Of a stretch of DNA of 64,000 nt, positions 8,315 through 17,615 are shown piece after piece. A program made the position numbers and the translations under genes. Source of the DNA: Bryobacteraceae bacterium. Its GTDB lineage: Bacteria; Acidobacteriota; Terriglobia; Bryobacterales; Bryobacteraceae. The stretch is taken from positions 48,981 through 112,980 of the forward strand of contig JANWXD010000009.1 in NCBI GenBank assembly GCA_025055455.1. The letters are read 5' to 3'. The notes beneath the pieces were generated by a model. It worked only from the letters and a program-made list of their open reading frames with translations. It ran no database searches and was not told where the DNA came from. Each line of letters opens with the position of its first letter. The stretch's first letter is position 1.

Positions 8315-9178
8315 ATGTATAACGCCTTTTTCGGGTTCAAGGAGAACCCTTTCAATCTTAGCCCCGACCCGGCGTTCCTGTACCGCAGCGCTCAACACGA
8401 AGAAGCGCTGGCCAATCTCATTTATGGCGTCGAGCAGCGCAAGGGGTTCATTGTGTTGACCGGCGAGGTCGGCACGGGCAAGACCACCCTGCTTGAGTGT
8501 CTTCGCGACACGCTGGACCGGGACGGCGTGGATTTCGCCTTTTTGTTCAATTCCCGCCTCACGGTGGAGCAGTTCTTCGAGATGGTGGCCTACGATTTCG
8601 AGCTGCCTTGCAACCGGGGATCGAAAACCGAAGTGCTGTTTGCTTTGAACGAATTTCTGATCCGCAATGCGTCGCAGGGCCAAATCACCGCGTTGATCGT
8701 GGACGAGGCCCACGACCTCGGCTTCGACGTGCTCGAGGAGATTCGGATGCTGGGCAACCTGGAAGACCGCACCGGCAAGCTGCTCCAGATCGTGCTCTGC
8801 GGCCAGCCGGAACTGGACCGGAAGCTGGACGCCCCCAACTTGCGCCAGCTCAAGCAACGCGTTGTCCTGCGGTACACGCTGCAACCCTTCTCCGAGCGTG
8901 AGAGCATCGAGTACATTCGCTGGCGGCTGGCCAAGGCGGGCATGGAAGACCAAACGGTGTTCCCCCCGGCGGTGCTTGCGGAGATCCACCGCCGCGCCCA
9001 AGGCATCCCGCGCCTCATCAACATCATCTGCGACAATCTCCTGCTCACCGCATTTGCCCTGGGGAGCAAGATCGTCACCTCGGCCATGCTCGACGAAGTC
9101 ACTGCGGACATGCGCCTTCAACCGCCCGGTCTCGCTCCAGCCCGCTCCCCGTACACCGTTTCCGACTCCCACAAATAG
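8315..9178 (+). CDS. ExeA/GspA-type AAA ATPase (PEP-CTERM/exopolysaccharide locus type)
   Basis: 287 residues. The N-terminus has the family signature YNAFFGFKENPFNLSPDPAF, followed by the Walker A GEVGTGKTT (about residues 50-58), Walker B LIVDEAHDL and the sensor/arginine region QRVVLRYTLQPF. Members of this ATPase family assist cell-envelope assembly: ExeA works with type II secretion, and a close subfamily is found in exosortase/exopolysaccharide loci. No membrane segment or peptidoglycan-binding domain follows the AAA module here. It stands between the csm genes and a convergent gene, away from the polysaccharide operon at 44-63 kb, so its partner is unclear. A role with the neighbouring CRISPR complex is possible only by position. 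Confidence 0.85.
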   Translation: MYNAFFGFKENPFNLSPDPAFLYRSAQHEEALANLIYGVEQRKGFIVLTGEVGTGKTTLLECLRDTLDRDGVDFAFLFNSRLTVEQFFEMVAYDFELPCNRGSKTEVLFALNEFLIRNASQGQITALIVDEAHDLGFDVLEEIRMLGNLEDRTGKLLQIVLCGQPELDRKLDAPNLRQLKQRVVLRYTLQPFSERESIEYIRWRLAKAGMEDQTVFPPAVLAEIHRRAQGIPRLINIICDNLLLTAFALGSKIVTSAMLDEVTADMRLQPPGLAPARSPYTVSDSHK

Positions 9179-9283
9179 GGCCGGAGCTTCTGCGGCTTGG
9201 AAGCTTGGGGGAACGACACAACGGGAGGCAGGGCCCGTATCCCTTGGTCTGACCGGTGCAGTCGCGAGGGCGTGCCGGGCCGG

Positions 9284-9751
9284 TCAGCGCTGCTCGGCAA
9301 CCGAACGCTCCGCCAATTCGCCGAGGATGGGGAGCTTGTACACCTGATCCTGGCTGGTCTTAATGAGCATAAAGATCCAGACGGCGAAGAGGGCGGCCTT
9401 GAGCAGCCCGCCCAGGAAGAAGCTGTGTCGCATGGGATCGGGGAGCGGGGCGAGCGCGAACCGGAACATGGGGCCAATCACCCAGTCCACGATCAGCCAG
9501 ACGACGAAGAGGTAGATGCCCTGGAAGGCGTGGAAGCGGACAGTGCGGTCGTCGCGGAAGCGCTCGGAGGCGAGCACCACGATAGCCGGGATCCAGCCGA
9601 CGAGGGGCAGGTAGCAGAGCATCGAAGCGGTGCGGGGGGTGATGCCCTCGAGCGCGGGGCGGCGCGCGGCGGCAGGCTGCGGCGCGCCGCAGTTGCGGCA
9701 GTAGACGTCGGACTCCCCGGTGGGGCTTCCGCACCGGCAGCAAAACGGCAT
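9284..9751 (-). CDS. Zinc-ribbon membrane protein, DUF4870-like
   Basis: 155 residues. The first 22 residues form a zinc ribbon (C4-x2-C7 and C18-x2-C21, FCCRCG...YCRNCG), followed by a Pro/Ala linker and three to four hydrophobic segments (MLCYLPLVGWIPAIVVLA, GIYLFVVWLIVDWVIG, LGGLLKAALFAVWIFMLI). The motif VRFHAFQGIYLF between helices 1 and 2 is characteristic of small DUF4870-type membrane proteins. The function of this family is not known. On the minus strand the gene is downstream of the helicase, 111 bases after its stop, and converges with the ATPase gene. Confidence 0.8.
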   Translation of the reverse strand: MPFCCRCGSPTGESDVYCRNCGAPQPAAARRPALEGITPRTASMLCYLPLVGWIPAIVVLASERFRDDRTVRFHAFQGIYLFVVWLIVDWVIGPMFRFALAPLPDPMRHSFFLGGLLKAALFAVWIFMLIKTSQDQVYKLPILGELAERSVAEQR

Positions 9752-9810
9752 GGTTCGGTCCCGTAAGGTTCTACGTTACGCCGGGCAGCGAGGTTCGGGC
9801 CAAATGGGCG

Positions 9811-9828
9811 GCACTTGCATCCAAGTGC
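9811..9828 (-). other. Perfect hairpin between helicase and zinc-ribbon genes
   Basis: GCACTTG-CATC-CAAGTGC forms a 7-bp stem with a 4-base loop in the 111-base gap. It could terminate the helicase transcript, but there is no U tract; it could equally be an operator for the zinc-ribbon gene, since a TAGAAT box (minus strand, about 9842-9847) lies just upstream of it. Confidence 0.4.
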
Positions 9829-9862
9829 AGCGGCGGCTCGAATTCTACATCATGTGGCCTTT

Positions 9863-12800
9863 CTAACCGCGCTCTAGGCCATCTGCGGATCGCTTACCGG
9901 TTTCGCCTCCCGGGTCGGTTTTCTCCTCCCCGACCGGTTCGATCCTTAGGTCGTTGCAAGCCTCGATGATGCGTTTGATGGCCCCTGTACGGTTCACGTA
10001 AAATTCCGATTCTCGAATCCGGACGAACTTCCATCCCACCCGCTCGAGTTGCCGCTGGCGATCCATGTCTTTTGCGAATTGCTCCGGTCCATGCCAGGCG
10101 TCCCCGTCGCATTCCACCGCGAGCCGGTTCGCCAGTCCCTCGACCACGAGGTCAATACGGTAGCCGGCGACCTCGACTTGTGGGCGGATGCGATACTTCC
10201 TTCGGAGCAGTTCCAGGGCTACGTCGACCTCGAACCAGCTATCGTAAGGCTCGGGCTGTGACCCGGGCATCCGACGGACAGACTTAGCGGCCCGCTCCAA
10301 GCGATCCAAGTGCTCATAAATATTCTCAAGCTCGAATCTTGAGGCATTCTCGAAAAACTGCAGCAAGCGCCGGCGCAAGTCATTCTGCCCAAGCTCATGC
10401 AGCTGCACACTGTGAAAAAGTACAACTTGGTCTCTGGCGCGACTCATGGCCACGTTGAAGCGGCGCTCGGCCTCGAGCTCGGTCAACGCTCGGTACGAAT
10501 AATCCGGGGCGATGACTAGCGACAGGAAGATCACGTCCCGTTCGTCTCCCTGAAAGGTTGCGGGCACGCCGCATCGCAGTTTCCTCTCTTCACGGACTTT
10601 CGGCTCGAGGCACTCCGCCAGTCTGGCCTCGATATATTCTGCCTGGGCGTGGCCTTGCAAGGCGATCACTCCCATGGTCTTGTTCGCGTACTCGGACGTG
10701 TCGATACACTCTCGAATAAGAGTCACGATTGCTTCCGCTTCCGGCTTGTTGAGGAGGCGCTGCCCCTCGCCTTCGCAGTGCCCGTTCGGCACAAACTTGC
10801 GGAGCAGAGGCGGGAGGCGGTTCGGCGGGGGTTGACGCAACGGAATCAACGGTGCTTCACGGTAGCACAGCTCGTTGCTAAAACGGATGATTTCCGGCAC
10901 GCAGCGGAAGTGTTCTCGCAAAAAGACCGGAGTACCGAAAGCACGCTCGGCGTGGTCGTAAAGGCTGCTGTCGGGCCGATATTCCTCTCGGAAGTGAAAT
11001 TGTTGGAGGTGTTCTCGCGCTAGCCGGGCGATATCGTCTTCGTGCACGCCCACCGCCTCCGGGCTGTTCTGCTTGTCGTCGCCGACGACGATGATGCGTT
11101 TCGCCAACAAGAAGAGGACAAGAGCTTCCACGCCTGCCTGGGACGCCTCATCGATGATCACCGTATCGAACAACCCAGCGATCGGTTTGGTGGTCTCCCA
11201 AACCTTGTGAAGCGGCATGATCCAAGCAGGGATTTTGGCAACGCACTCCGCGAGCCGCTGCTGAGCGGTCCTCCGGTGGCTATACGCGTACTTGCCCGTG
11301 CCCTTACCGATTCGCGCCATCGCTTTTTGCCATGCGACCAAGTTTTGCCGAGTTCGGTCGTCCAGACGCTGCAAGAATGTGCCCCAGGCTTTCTGCGCCA
11401 CCAGCTTTGCAAGGACGTTCTCGATCCGCAGTTGCAGCTGCTGACGGCGAGCAGCAAGACTCTCGTAATTCTGGGGATTCGCGAATTCGCGAAGGCATTG
11501 TCTTGCTTGACGCCAACGCCAGGCTGGGCCGAGCTCACGAAGGCGGTCGCTCCATTCCCGCTGTCCCTGCGTGCGCTCGATCAGCGCGGCCAAGTTGGGG
11601 CAGAGCGGCTCGAGCCGCTGCACTATCGACCGATAGAGCTGAACCTGCTGCTGTTTCTCCATCAATTGCTTCCGTCTCGCCCAGGCTTCGCTCCAAAGAG
11701 CGCGATCTCGTCGCTCGATCGCGTGCGCGAGCTGGCCCAGGCACGGGTGTGCCACGCCCGCGTCGGGCTGACGAAGCCGTCCGAGTAGCTCATCTAAACG
11801 CTGCTGCGCTGCCTGAACACGACGGCGGGCGAGCTCGGCTTCGATCAGCCGCCGCCACCTGCCGCGCCCTGTCTCTTCCGCTAGGCCGATTCTTTGACTG
11901 ATTGGGACGACTTGCAAGGCCGAGCCAGTGTGGTCTCTGAACAACGACAACAAGTCGTGAAGGCATGCGACCTGATCCTCAATCTCACCGACCACCAGTC
12001 CGCGCTCGGAGGACGAGCTGATCACACCGCGAGGCCATAATTTGGAAAAGCGCAGCCGCAGATGCTCGAACTCTAGGAATGAGACCAACAGCTCCAAGGA
12101 CTCTAAGTCGCGTGGGGGGCTCCCTCTGACTCGCGTCCACTCTTCGACGTAGCGAGTCTCCCGCACGACGCCGGGGGCGAACGGACCCCACCCGCGACGG
12201 CCTCCGTACCGGAAGTGTTCCAGTCGACGGGAGGCATCCTCCAGCAACTTCGTGTGGTCCGCATCGGGCGGTATCTGAACTTGGGCGTCCGCCAGCGTGC
12301 CCTGTGCGGCTCGGAGCCTCCTTGCGATGTCCTTCGCTTCTTGTGCCACGCGCTGCCAGCGGTCGGGTTCACCGACCAGCAGGTCCTTTAAGATGTCGTC
12401 CGTGCAGTCGCCCAGCAGACGGGCCGCGCGCGCAGCTTGCCGCTCTAAGTGATCTAAGAACTGCTTGCATGACTCGAGGTCGACGTCGGAAAATTGGCAC
12501 AAGCGCTCTAGCTCATCGCTATCGACACCCCTGCGCAAGGCCTCTGCTACCTGCTCTTCCTGTTCGAGCTTCTCGAGTATTTGGGAAAACTCTTCAGGGT
12601 CAGGCAGAGGGAATGTGCCGAGACACTGACTGATTTCGGCCAAAGTTTCGGGCGTCAACGCGGTGTGCACTCGGGCGAGAAGCTGGATCTCCTCGGGCTG
12701 CAGAGGACACTCACAATTCGGACTGGGCAACTCCGGGAACCAGTCGTATCGGTTCCGGTGTGCCTCTAATTCCTGGGCCAGTTTTCCGGCAGTTCCCTGA

Positions 12801-14407
12801 TATCCGCCAGGAAGGGTGATGGTCTGAGTCTCGGCCTCGCGGCACTGCCGGAGCTGCGCCTCGACCTCCCACAGTTGCCGTTCGAACTGCTGCAACTCGC
12901 GCTCGAGTCGTTCCGTTTGTTCGCGGTGCTGCTCCGCTGTCCAAGCCCTGGAGCGCTCCAAGATGCCGTTGACGCTCTCTTGCAAAAGTCGCTGCTCTTC
13001 GCGCGAGCCTCCAAGCGAGGGGACGCAGAGCGAACGGATTTCTTCCGGCAACAGGTCCCTAAGGACCGCGAGTGCCTTCGGTGCTTGGGCAGTGACGAGC
13101 ACATTTTCCCCGTCAGCCAGCAGGTGACAAATGAGGTTCGCGATGGTATGGCTCTTGCCGGTGCCCGGTGGGCCCTTCACGAGCACGTAGGGGCGGGCCT
13201 GGAGAGACGTAAGGATATTTCGCTGCTCGTCGTTTGTCGGCAAAGGAAAATACAATCGACCCGGCTGGAGCGCCCCGCGTCCATAGTTTTGAGCCGCCAT
13301 GGCATCCGAGCCTGTAGGCGTTTGGCCTTCATACAAGAGACGAGTCCAGGGAGGCGTGGCAGCGAAGTTGGGCTTCGTGGTGGAATCGATCAGGCTTTCG
13401 ATCAGTACGTCGTAAGCGTTCAGCTGTCGCTCTCGAAGGACCAGGGCCGGTGCATAAAATATCCGCGGAGTTTGCTCCGCCCGCTCGGGGGAATCCCATG
13501 TATCTTCGAGCACCTCGGCAATAGGTTCCATACGATTAGCCACGATCCGTAGGATTCGGGCCACTGTCTTCCTGTCCCAGGCATGGATGTCCAGTTCCTC
13601 CAGTAACGGATTTAGCTTTTCGTTGTCTATCCGCGGGCGGCGTTCCAGTTCGAGCATGTCGAGTTCGATGTGAAATCCATCGAACGAAGTCGCCGGGGCA
13701 ACTCGCAGGATTCCTCGAGCCGCGTCCAAGCTGATTTCCGCGCGAGTCGTTAGCACATGTCGTCGGATGATGGTGTTTTCCGGATTGCGCCAGACAAGGA
13801 GGCCGAGGCCGAGGATTAGCTCATAGCGTTCTTCCGCTTCCTCGAGACGTCGACGCATGAAATCGATGCGCTCGTAGATATCGTTTAGAGCTTTCCACTG
13901 TCGGTACTGTTGCCTCCACGGTTCCCAGTCGGATCTAAGATAGTTGTCCCACAGAGTTCGCAAATGAGGTTGCTCGTCGATTCGACGGAGCTTCACAGTG
14001 CGTGGTTTGCGGGAGGGATCGCCCCACGGCGATGGTTTCTCGACCGGCACATGGATTTCCTGGTTGAGCAGATCAAAAAGCTCCTCCAGATCGACGTCCA
14101 GGTAGCGTTCCGGGTGGTCTTGGAACTGTTGTGGAACCCAGTCGCGCAGCTCCGAAGGAACCGCTGGCGCGCGCGGTTGGCGCTCCTTTTGGATCTCTAG
14201 CCAGAGATCTGCGACTTCTTCCGGATTGTCCGAGTAGAAGACCGACTTGCACTTTTGTTTCCGGTTGGGCGGAAGGTCCCGCGGAAGCTCCGACAACCAG
14301 AGGAGTTTGTCTTCAGCTCGATAGGCGGTGATGGGCTTTCGTCGGAGTGCCGCGACGTCTCTGAGAAACCGAAGAAGCGCTTGGGACTTTTCGAGCCAGA
14401 TTGACAT
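9863..14407 (-). CDS. Giant SF1 helicase with C-terminal MTES_1575-type nuclease domain
   Basis: 1514 residues. An N-terminal region of about 400 residues has no motif I recognise. The helicase core starts with Walker A VKGPPGTGKSHTIANL (about 410-425), is interrupted by a long region with coiled-coil character (about 480-1000, many heptad Leu/Glu/Arg/Gln), and resumes with Walker B DTVIIDEASQAG, VVGDDKQNSPEAVG, the GHAQAEYIEARL segment, and motif VI NVAMSRARDQVVLFHS. The last 126 residues form a Vsr/MTES_1575-like restriction nuclease: FEVDVALELL, YRIDLVVEG (Asp about 1419), LAVECDGDAWH (Glu about 1432), then DRQRQLERVGWKFVRI. Helicase-nuclease fusions of this kind are common in defence islands; substrate unknown. 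Local base composition looks lower in GC than neighbours (31 of 60 in 13381-13440), hinting at transfer. Confidence 0.85.
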   Translation of the reverse strand: MSIWLEKSQALLRFLRDVAALRRKPITAYRAEDKLLWLSELPRDLPPNRKQKCKSVFYSDNPEEVADLWLEIQKERQPRAPAVPSELRDWVPQQFQDHPERYLDVDLEELFDLLNQEIHVPVEKPSPWGDPSRKPRTVKLRRIDEQPHLRTLWDNYLRSDWEPWRQQYRQWKALNDIYERIDFMRRRLEEAEERYELILGLGLLVWRNPENTIIRRHVLTTRAEISLDAARGILRVAPATSFDGFHIELDMLELERRPRIDNEKLNPLLEELDIHAWDRKTVARILRIVANRMEPIAEVLEDTWDSPERAEQTPRIFYAPALVLRERQLNAYDVLIESLIDSTTKPNFAATPPWTRLLYEGQTPTGSDAMAAQNYGRGALQPGRLYFPLPTNDEQRNILTSLQARPYVLVKGPPGTGKSHTIANLICHLLADGENVLVTAQAPKALAVLRDLLPEEIRSLCVPSLGGSREEQRLLQESVNGILERSRAWTAEQHREQTERLERELQQFERQLWEVEAQLRQCREAETQTITLPGGYQGTAGKLAQELEAHRNRYDWFPELPSPNCECPLQPEEIQLLARVHTALTPETLAEISQCLGTFPLPDPEEFSQILEKLEQEEQVAEALRRGVDSDELERLCQFSDVDLESCKQFLDHLERQAARAARLLGDCTDDILKDLLVGEPDRWQRVAQEAKDIARRLRAAQGTLADAQVQIPPDADHTKLLEDASRRLEHFRYGGRRGWGPFAPGVVRETRYVEEWTRVRGSPPRDLESLELLVSFLEFEHLRLRFSKLWPRGVISSSSERGLVVGEIEDQVACLHDLLSLFRDHTGSALQVVPISQRIGLAEETGRGRWRRLIEAELARRRVQAAQQRLDELLGRLRQPDAGVAHPCLGQLAHAIERRDRALWSEAWARRKQLMEKQQQVQLYRSIVQRLEPLCPNLAALIERTQGQREWSDRLRELGPAWRWRQARQCLREFANPQNYESLAARRQQLQLRIENVLAKLVAQKAWGTFLQRLDDRTRQNLVAWQKAMARIGKGTGKYAYSHRRTAQQRLAECVAKIPAWIMPLHKVWETTKPIAGLFDTVIIDEASQAGVEALVLFLLAKRIIVVGDDKQNSPEAVGVHEDDIARLAREHLQQFHFREEYRPDSSLYDHAERAFGTPVFLREHFRCVPEIIRFSNELCYREAPLIPLRQPPPNRLPPLLRKFVPNGHCEGEGQRLLNKPEAEAIVTLIRECIDTSEYANKTMGVIALQGHAQAEYIEARLAECLEPKVREERKLRCGVPATFQGDERDVIFLSLVIAPDYSYRALTELEAERRFNVAMSRARDQVVLFHSVQLHELGQNDLRRRLLQFFENASRFELENIYEHLDRLERAAKSVRRMPGSQPEPYDSWFEVDVALELLRRKYRIRPQVEVAGYRIDLVVEGLANRLAVECDGDAWHGPEQFAKDMDRQRQLERVGWKFVRIRESEFYVNRTGAIKRIIEACNDLRIEPVGEEKTDPGGETGKRSADGLERG

Positions 14408-14530
14408 GGGTCAGAGTCTCTCAGCTCGAAAACAGCTGGAATTTTACGTCCGACGAAACCATTCGGTCAAGGAGCTGGCCGCCGGTGCAACCGGCGCGAT
14501 CATATCGCTCAACCGGCGCGGCGCGATGAC

Positions 14531-15457
14531 TCACGCCACCGGGATCCCCAACGTCTGCTCCAAATACTCCCGGCTCATGCGCGCGCTTTCTTTGGGCGGG
14601 CGGAAGGGCGAAGAGTCCAGTTCCACCGTGAGCCAACCCCTCCAGGAGATCGAGTCCAGATGGGCTTTCAGGGCGGGGAAGTCCACGCCGCCGTGGCCGA
14701 GGGGGAAAAACGGCGGGTCTTTCATCAGATCGGGGCGTTCTAATCGTCGCTTGGCGCCGCCGCGGTGTTCGGGCGCGGTGTCCTTCAAGTGAAACTCGAC
14801 GATGCGGTGACCCAGCTCCCGGGCAAGTGCGACGGGGTCGATGCCCGCCAACGTAATATGGCCGGTGTCCAGGACGAACCACACATGTTCGGGAGTAGTA
14901 CGGCTCAGTACGAAGTCAATTTCGCGGCGGTTTTCGAATTGGCTCCACATGTGGGCGTGAACCGCGAGCTGGACGCCAAGGGCGCGGGTGCGCCGGCCCA
15001 GCTCTTCGAGCACCGTCGTCATGTGGCGGAGATCCTCGTCGGTCGTCCCTTCCGGCCGGCGCGGGCCTAAGTTGATCTTCAGATGCGTGCAACCAAAGTA
15101 GCGAACGAAACGCGCCAGACGCACATGTTCGTCGAGAATCGTGTCGTGCCGCGCCGGATCCTCGAAATGCATCTCCATCGGACCGCTGTTCGAGATCGTG
15201 ACGAAGTTCACGCCGATCGTTTCGATTTCACGCTGCAAATCGCCCGGGCGGTCCACATACCCGACAAAGTAATGAAAGAAGGACTCGACATAGCGGTATC
15301 CCACTTCTCGCGCTTCGCGGAACGATAGAAAGACGTCTTTCTCCCAGCCGCCTCGCGTATTGGTGGTGATACCGACACGATAACGCGGGTGAGCGCCGCG
15401 CACGGCCGGAGGCAGTGTGGCGGCGGCCAACCACTGCCGCCGCGTCAGGCCCGTCAA
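14531..15457 (-). CDS. Sugar phosphate isomerase/epimerase, TIM-barrel, exported
   Basis: 308 residues from the TTG at 15457, which overlaps the stop of the upstream amidohydrolase (TTGA). This start places a twin-arginine-like signal (LTRRQWLAAATL) at the N-terminus; longer readings would run deep into the upstream gene. The fold is the xylose-isomerase-like TIM barrel: ITTNTRGGW, a conserved Glu in YVESFFHYFVG, THLKINLG, VLDTGHITLAG and VEFHLKDTAP, ending with a catalytic-type Glu in WLTVELDSS. Members act on sugar phosphates or cyclitols; the substrate cannot be told. Translational coupling with the amidohydrolase suggests a joint catabolic or detoxifying role in the envelope. Confidence 0.85.
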   Translation of the reverse strand: MTGLTRRQWLAAATLPPAVRGAHPRYRVGITTNTRGGWEKDVFLSFREAREVGYRYVESFFHYFVGYVDRPGDLQREIETIGVNFVTISNSGPMEMHFEDPARHDTILDEHVRLARFVRYFGCTHLKINLGPRRPEGTTDEDLRHMTTVLEELGRRTRALGVQLAVHAHMWSQFENRREIDFVLSRTTPEHVWFVLDTGHITLAGIDPVALARELGHRIVEFHLKDTAPEHRGGAKRRLERPDLMKDPPFFPLGHGGVDFPALKAHLDSISWRGWLTVELDSSPFRPPKESARMSREYLEQTLGIPVA

Positions 15458-16788
15458 TGTACGCGGTGGCCCGCGATGAACACCATCTCGATCGTGCGCG
15501 TGTTGCGAATGTCGTCGAGCGGGTTCCTCGAGAGAACGATCAGATCGGCCCATTTGCCCACCTCCAGCGTTCCCAGATCGCGCGAGACACCGAGAAACTC
15601 GGCGGCGTATGCCGTCGCCGCGCGAAGAACGTCGGCGGATTTCAGGCCCGCCTCCGCCATGAGTTCCATTTCCACATGTTCGAAGTAACCCTGGAAGCGT
15701 GCGGGTGGCCCGCTGTCGGACCCGAAGCCGAACCGGACGCCGGCGTCGGCAAGTCTTTTCAAATTGTCCTGGGCTTGTTTCAGGAAGCCCGGGTACTTGG
15801 GAAAGTCCGGGTCGGAAGCGATGCGCTTGCGGCGCTCGGGGCTGCGCAGCTCCCGAAGCACGTCTTCGGAGACCGAACGCGTGAAGAACGGGTCACGGAG
15901 CGAAGGATGCTCGTCGGCGTAGATGAAGGTCGAAAGCTCCCGGGCGAGGGTGGGGGCGGCCAGCCAGGCGCCGCGTTGTTTCATGGCGGAGATCAAAGCG
16001 GCGTCCACGGGCTGGTCGCGGACGCTGTGGGCGAGGCCGTCCAGGCCCATTTCGACGAGTCGGCGGGCATCCTCGAGGTAGAAGATATGCGCGGCCACCT
16101 TGATGCGATGTTTGTGCGCGTTTTCGATGATGGCGCGGCAGAGCTCCATGGGAATTTTCGGTTCGCGGCCCAGGTGATCGTCCATCCAGATCTTGATGAC
16201 GTCCACCTTGCGGTCGGCCAGCTCGGCTATGGCTTTCTCGACCTCGGCCACGGAGCCCACTTCGTAGGGCACGCCTTTCATGCCCGGGACACTCGTGGGA
16301 TAACCGTTCCGATTGGTAAAGCCCCGCCCGGCGGTGAAGATGCGCGTGAGTGCGGGACGCCCGGCACGCTGCTCGGCGCGGATCTGGTAAATCAAATCCT
16401 GATCCGTGCCCAGGCTCACCACGGACGTAACCCCGTAGGAGGCGTAGGTGCGAAGCTGGCGCTCCACGTTGGCGCGCGTGAAGTTTTTCGGATCCTGGGC
16501 CAGGCCCACGGTGTTGCCGAGGTGGCCGTGGAGATTGATGATGCCGGGCATGACGAACTTTCCGCGAAGCTCGATCACCTCAGCGCCGGCCGGCACCTTG
16601 AGCTGCGATTCGGCGCCCACCCACCGGATGCGCCCGTCCGCAATTACTAACGCGGCCCCGGCGAGCGGCGGCTTGCCTGTGCCGTCAATCAGCGTGAAGC
16701 CGCGAAGGACTTTGGTCTCAGCGGACAGGGAAGCGGCCGCGAACCATGCCGCAAGGGTGTGAAAGAACAATCGCTTCTGAAGAGCCAT
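15454..16788 (-). CDS. Secreted amidohydrolase, imidazolonepropionase-like
   Basis: 444 residues with a signal peptide (FFHTLAAWFAAASLSAE). It belongs to the metal-dependent amidohydrolase superfamily: the N-terminal beta domain ends in the metal motif GIINLHGHLG, a Lys in VDVIKIWMDD is in the place of the bridging carbamylated Lys, and further ligands are His in VAAHIFY, His in LAHSVRD and Asp in GFGSDSG. The C-terminal signature LGTLEVGKWADLIVLSRNPLDDI is diagnostic. Substrates of this group range from cyclic imides to dipeptides, so none is named here. It is first in a two-gene unit with the TIM-barrel protein and is divergent from tenA. Confidence 0.88.
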   Translation of the reverse strand: MALQKRLFFHTLAAWFAAASLSAETKVLRGFTLIDGTGKPPLAGAALVIADGRIRWVGAESQLKVPAGAEVIELRGKFVMPGIINLHGHLGNTVGLAQDPKNFTRANVERQLRTYASYGVTSVVSLGTDQDLIYQIRAEQRAGRPALTRIFTAGRGFTNRNGYPTSVPGMKGVPYEVGSVAEVEKAIAELADRKVDVIKIWMDDHLGREPKIPMELCRAIIENAHKHRIKVAAHIFYLEDARRLVEMGLDGLAHSVRDQPVDAALISAMKQRGAWLAAPTLARELSTFIYADEHPSLRDPFFTRSVSEDVLRELRSPERRKRIASDPDFPKYPGFLKQAQDNLKRLADAGVRFGFGSDSGPPARFQGYFEHVEMELMAEAGLKSADVLRAATAYAAEFLGVSRDLGTLEVGKWADLIVLSRNPLDDIRNTRTIEMVFIAGHRVH

Positions 16789-16808
16789 ACGTGTGCGCGT
16801 TCAGCGGG

Positions 16809-16817
16809 ATTGTAGCA
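16809..16817 (-). promoter_or_regulatory. Extended -10 promoter of the amidohydrolase gene
   Basis: On the minus strand the sequence reads TGCTACAAT, giving an extended -10 about 20 bases before the ATG at 16788 and a predicted leader of roughly 14 bases. It is the best copy of the TGCTAnnnT form seen in this window. Confidence 0.5.
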
Positions 16818-16858
16818 TCCTTTGACCGGCGGCTTCGGGGCGGCTCACAATACAGGAT

Positions 16859-17470
16859 GTGGAACGGCTGGAGTCAGGTCCGGGCGGCTGGCTGATTCAA
16901 GGGGCAGGAGAGCTGTGGCGGGACGGGACAACCGCGCGCTTTCTAGATGCGATCGTGGCTGGCAACCTGCCGGAGGAGGCCTTCCGGCGGTGGCTGGCGC
17001 AGGACTATTTTTTTGCCAAGGGGCTGGTGGCCTACCAGGCGCTGACGCTGGCCAAAGCGCCGCGGGACTGTCACGGTCCGCTGGTCGCGGGGCTCGGGGC
17101 GCTCGACAACGAACTGAGCTGGTTCGAGGGGCACGCAGCGCGGCTGGGCTTATCCCTGGACGCGGAACCGTTGCCGGCCTGCCGCGCCTACACGGACTTT
17201 CTGATGCGTTCGGCCACATCGCAACCTCTGCCGGTGCTGCTGGCGATCCTGTTCGGAGTGGAAGCGTCCTATCTGGCGGCCTGGAGCGCGCTGCGGCCGC
17301 AAGGGCCGTACGCCGAATTCATTGAGCGGTGGTCGAACCCGGAGTTCGGTGCATACGTGGCATCGCTCGGGCGGCTGGCGGACCGCTACCGGCACGAGGC
17401 TTCGCAGGCTTACTTCAACCGCGTGCTGGAGCACGAGCGGGATTTTTGGGCGATGACGTGGAGCGGGTAG
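16859..17470 (+). CDS. tenA: TenA/thiaminase II family protein
   Basis: 203 residues from a GTG. The all-helical TenA fold is recognisable from WLAQDYFFAKGLVAYQALTLAKAP (in part), DNELSWFEGHA, LLAILFGVEASYLAAWSAL and YFNRVLEHERDFWAM. TenA hydrolyses aminopyrimidine breakdown products of thiamin for salvage, but the family includes members without that activity, and I did not find the usual active-site Cys (the DNELSWFE region does not carry one). No other thiamin gene is nearby. A CACAAT box at 16846-16851 lies 7 bases before the GTG, which would make the mRNA leaderless. Confidence 0.8.
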   Translation: MERLESGPGGWLIQGAGELWRDGTTARFLDAIVAGNLPEEAFRRWLAQDYFFAKGLVAYQALTLAKAPRDCHGPLVAGLGALDNELSWFEGHAARLGLSLDAEPLPACRAYTDFLMRSATSQPLPVLLAILFGVEASYLAAWSALRPQGPYAEFIERWSNPEFGAYVASLGRLADRYRHEASQAYFNRVLEHERDFWAMTWSG

Positions 17471-17603
17471 AGCCGGGGGCTCGTCGCCGGAACCGAATTG
17501 AGCGGTGAGCTCGCGGATGTCGGGCCATGACCGGCGCCGGGTCAGGCTGGCGCGGGGGCGACCGTCGCGAATGGCCGGATGCCTGGTCATGTTACAGAAG
17601 CCG

Positions 17604-17609
17604 TAGAAT
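17604..17609 (+). promoter_or_regulatory. -10 box next to the GTG start of the S55 peptidase gene
   Basis: TAGAAT ends 6 bases before the GTG at 17616, so transcription would begin at or within a base of the start codon. This predicts a leaderless message for the S55 peptidase/beta-propeller pair. No clear -35 was found. Confidence 0.4.
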
Positions 17610-17615
17610 GAGGGT

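Noticed and set aside
9185..9205. Terminator after the ExeA-like ATPase (AGCTTC/GAAGCT, 9-base loop)
   Set aside because: The stem is only 6 bp with a large loop and no U tract, too weak to list as a feature.
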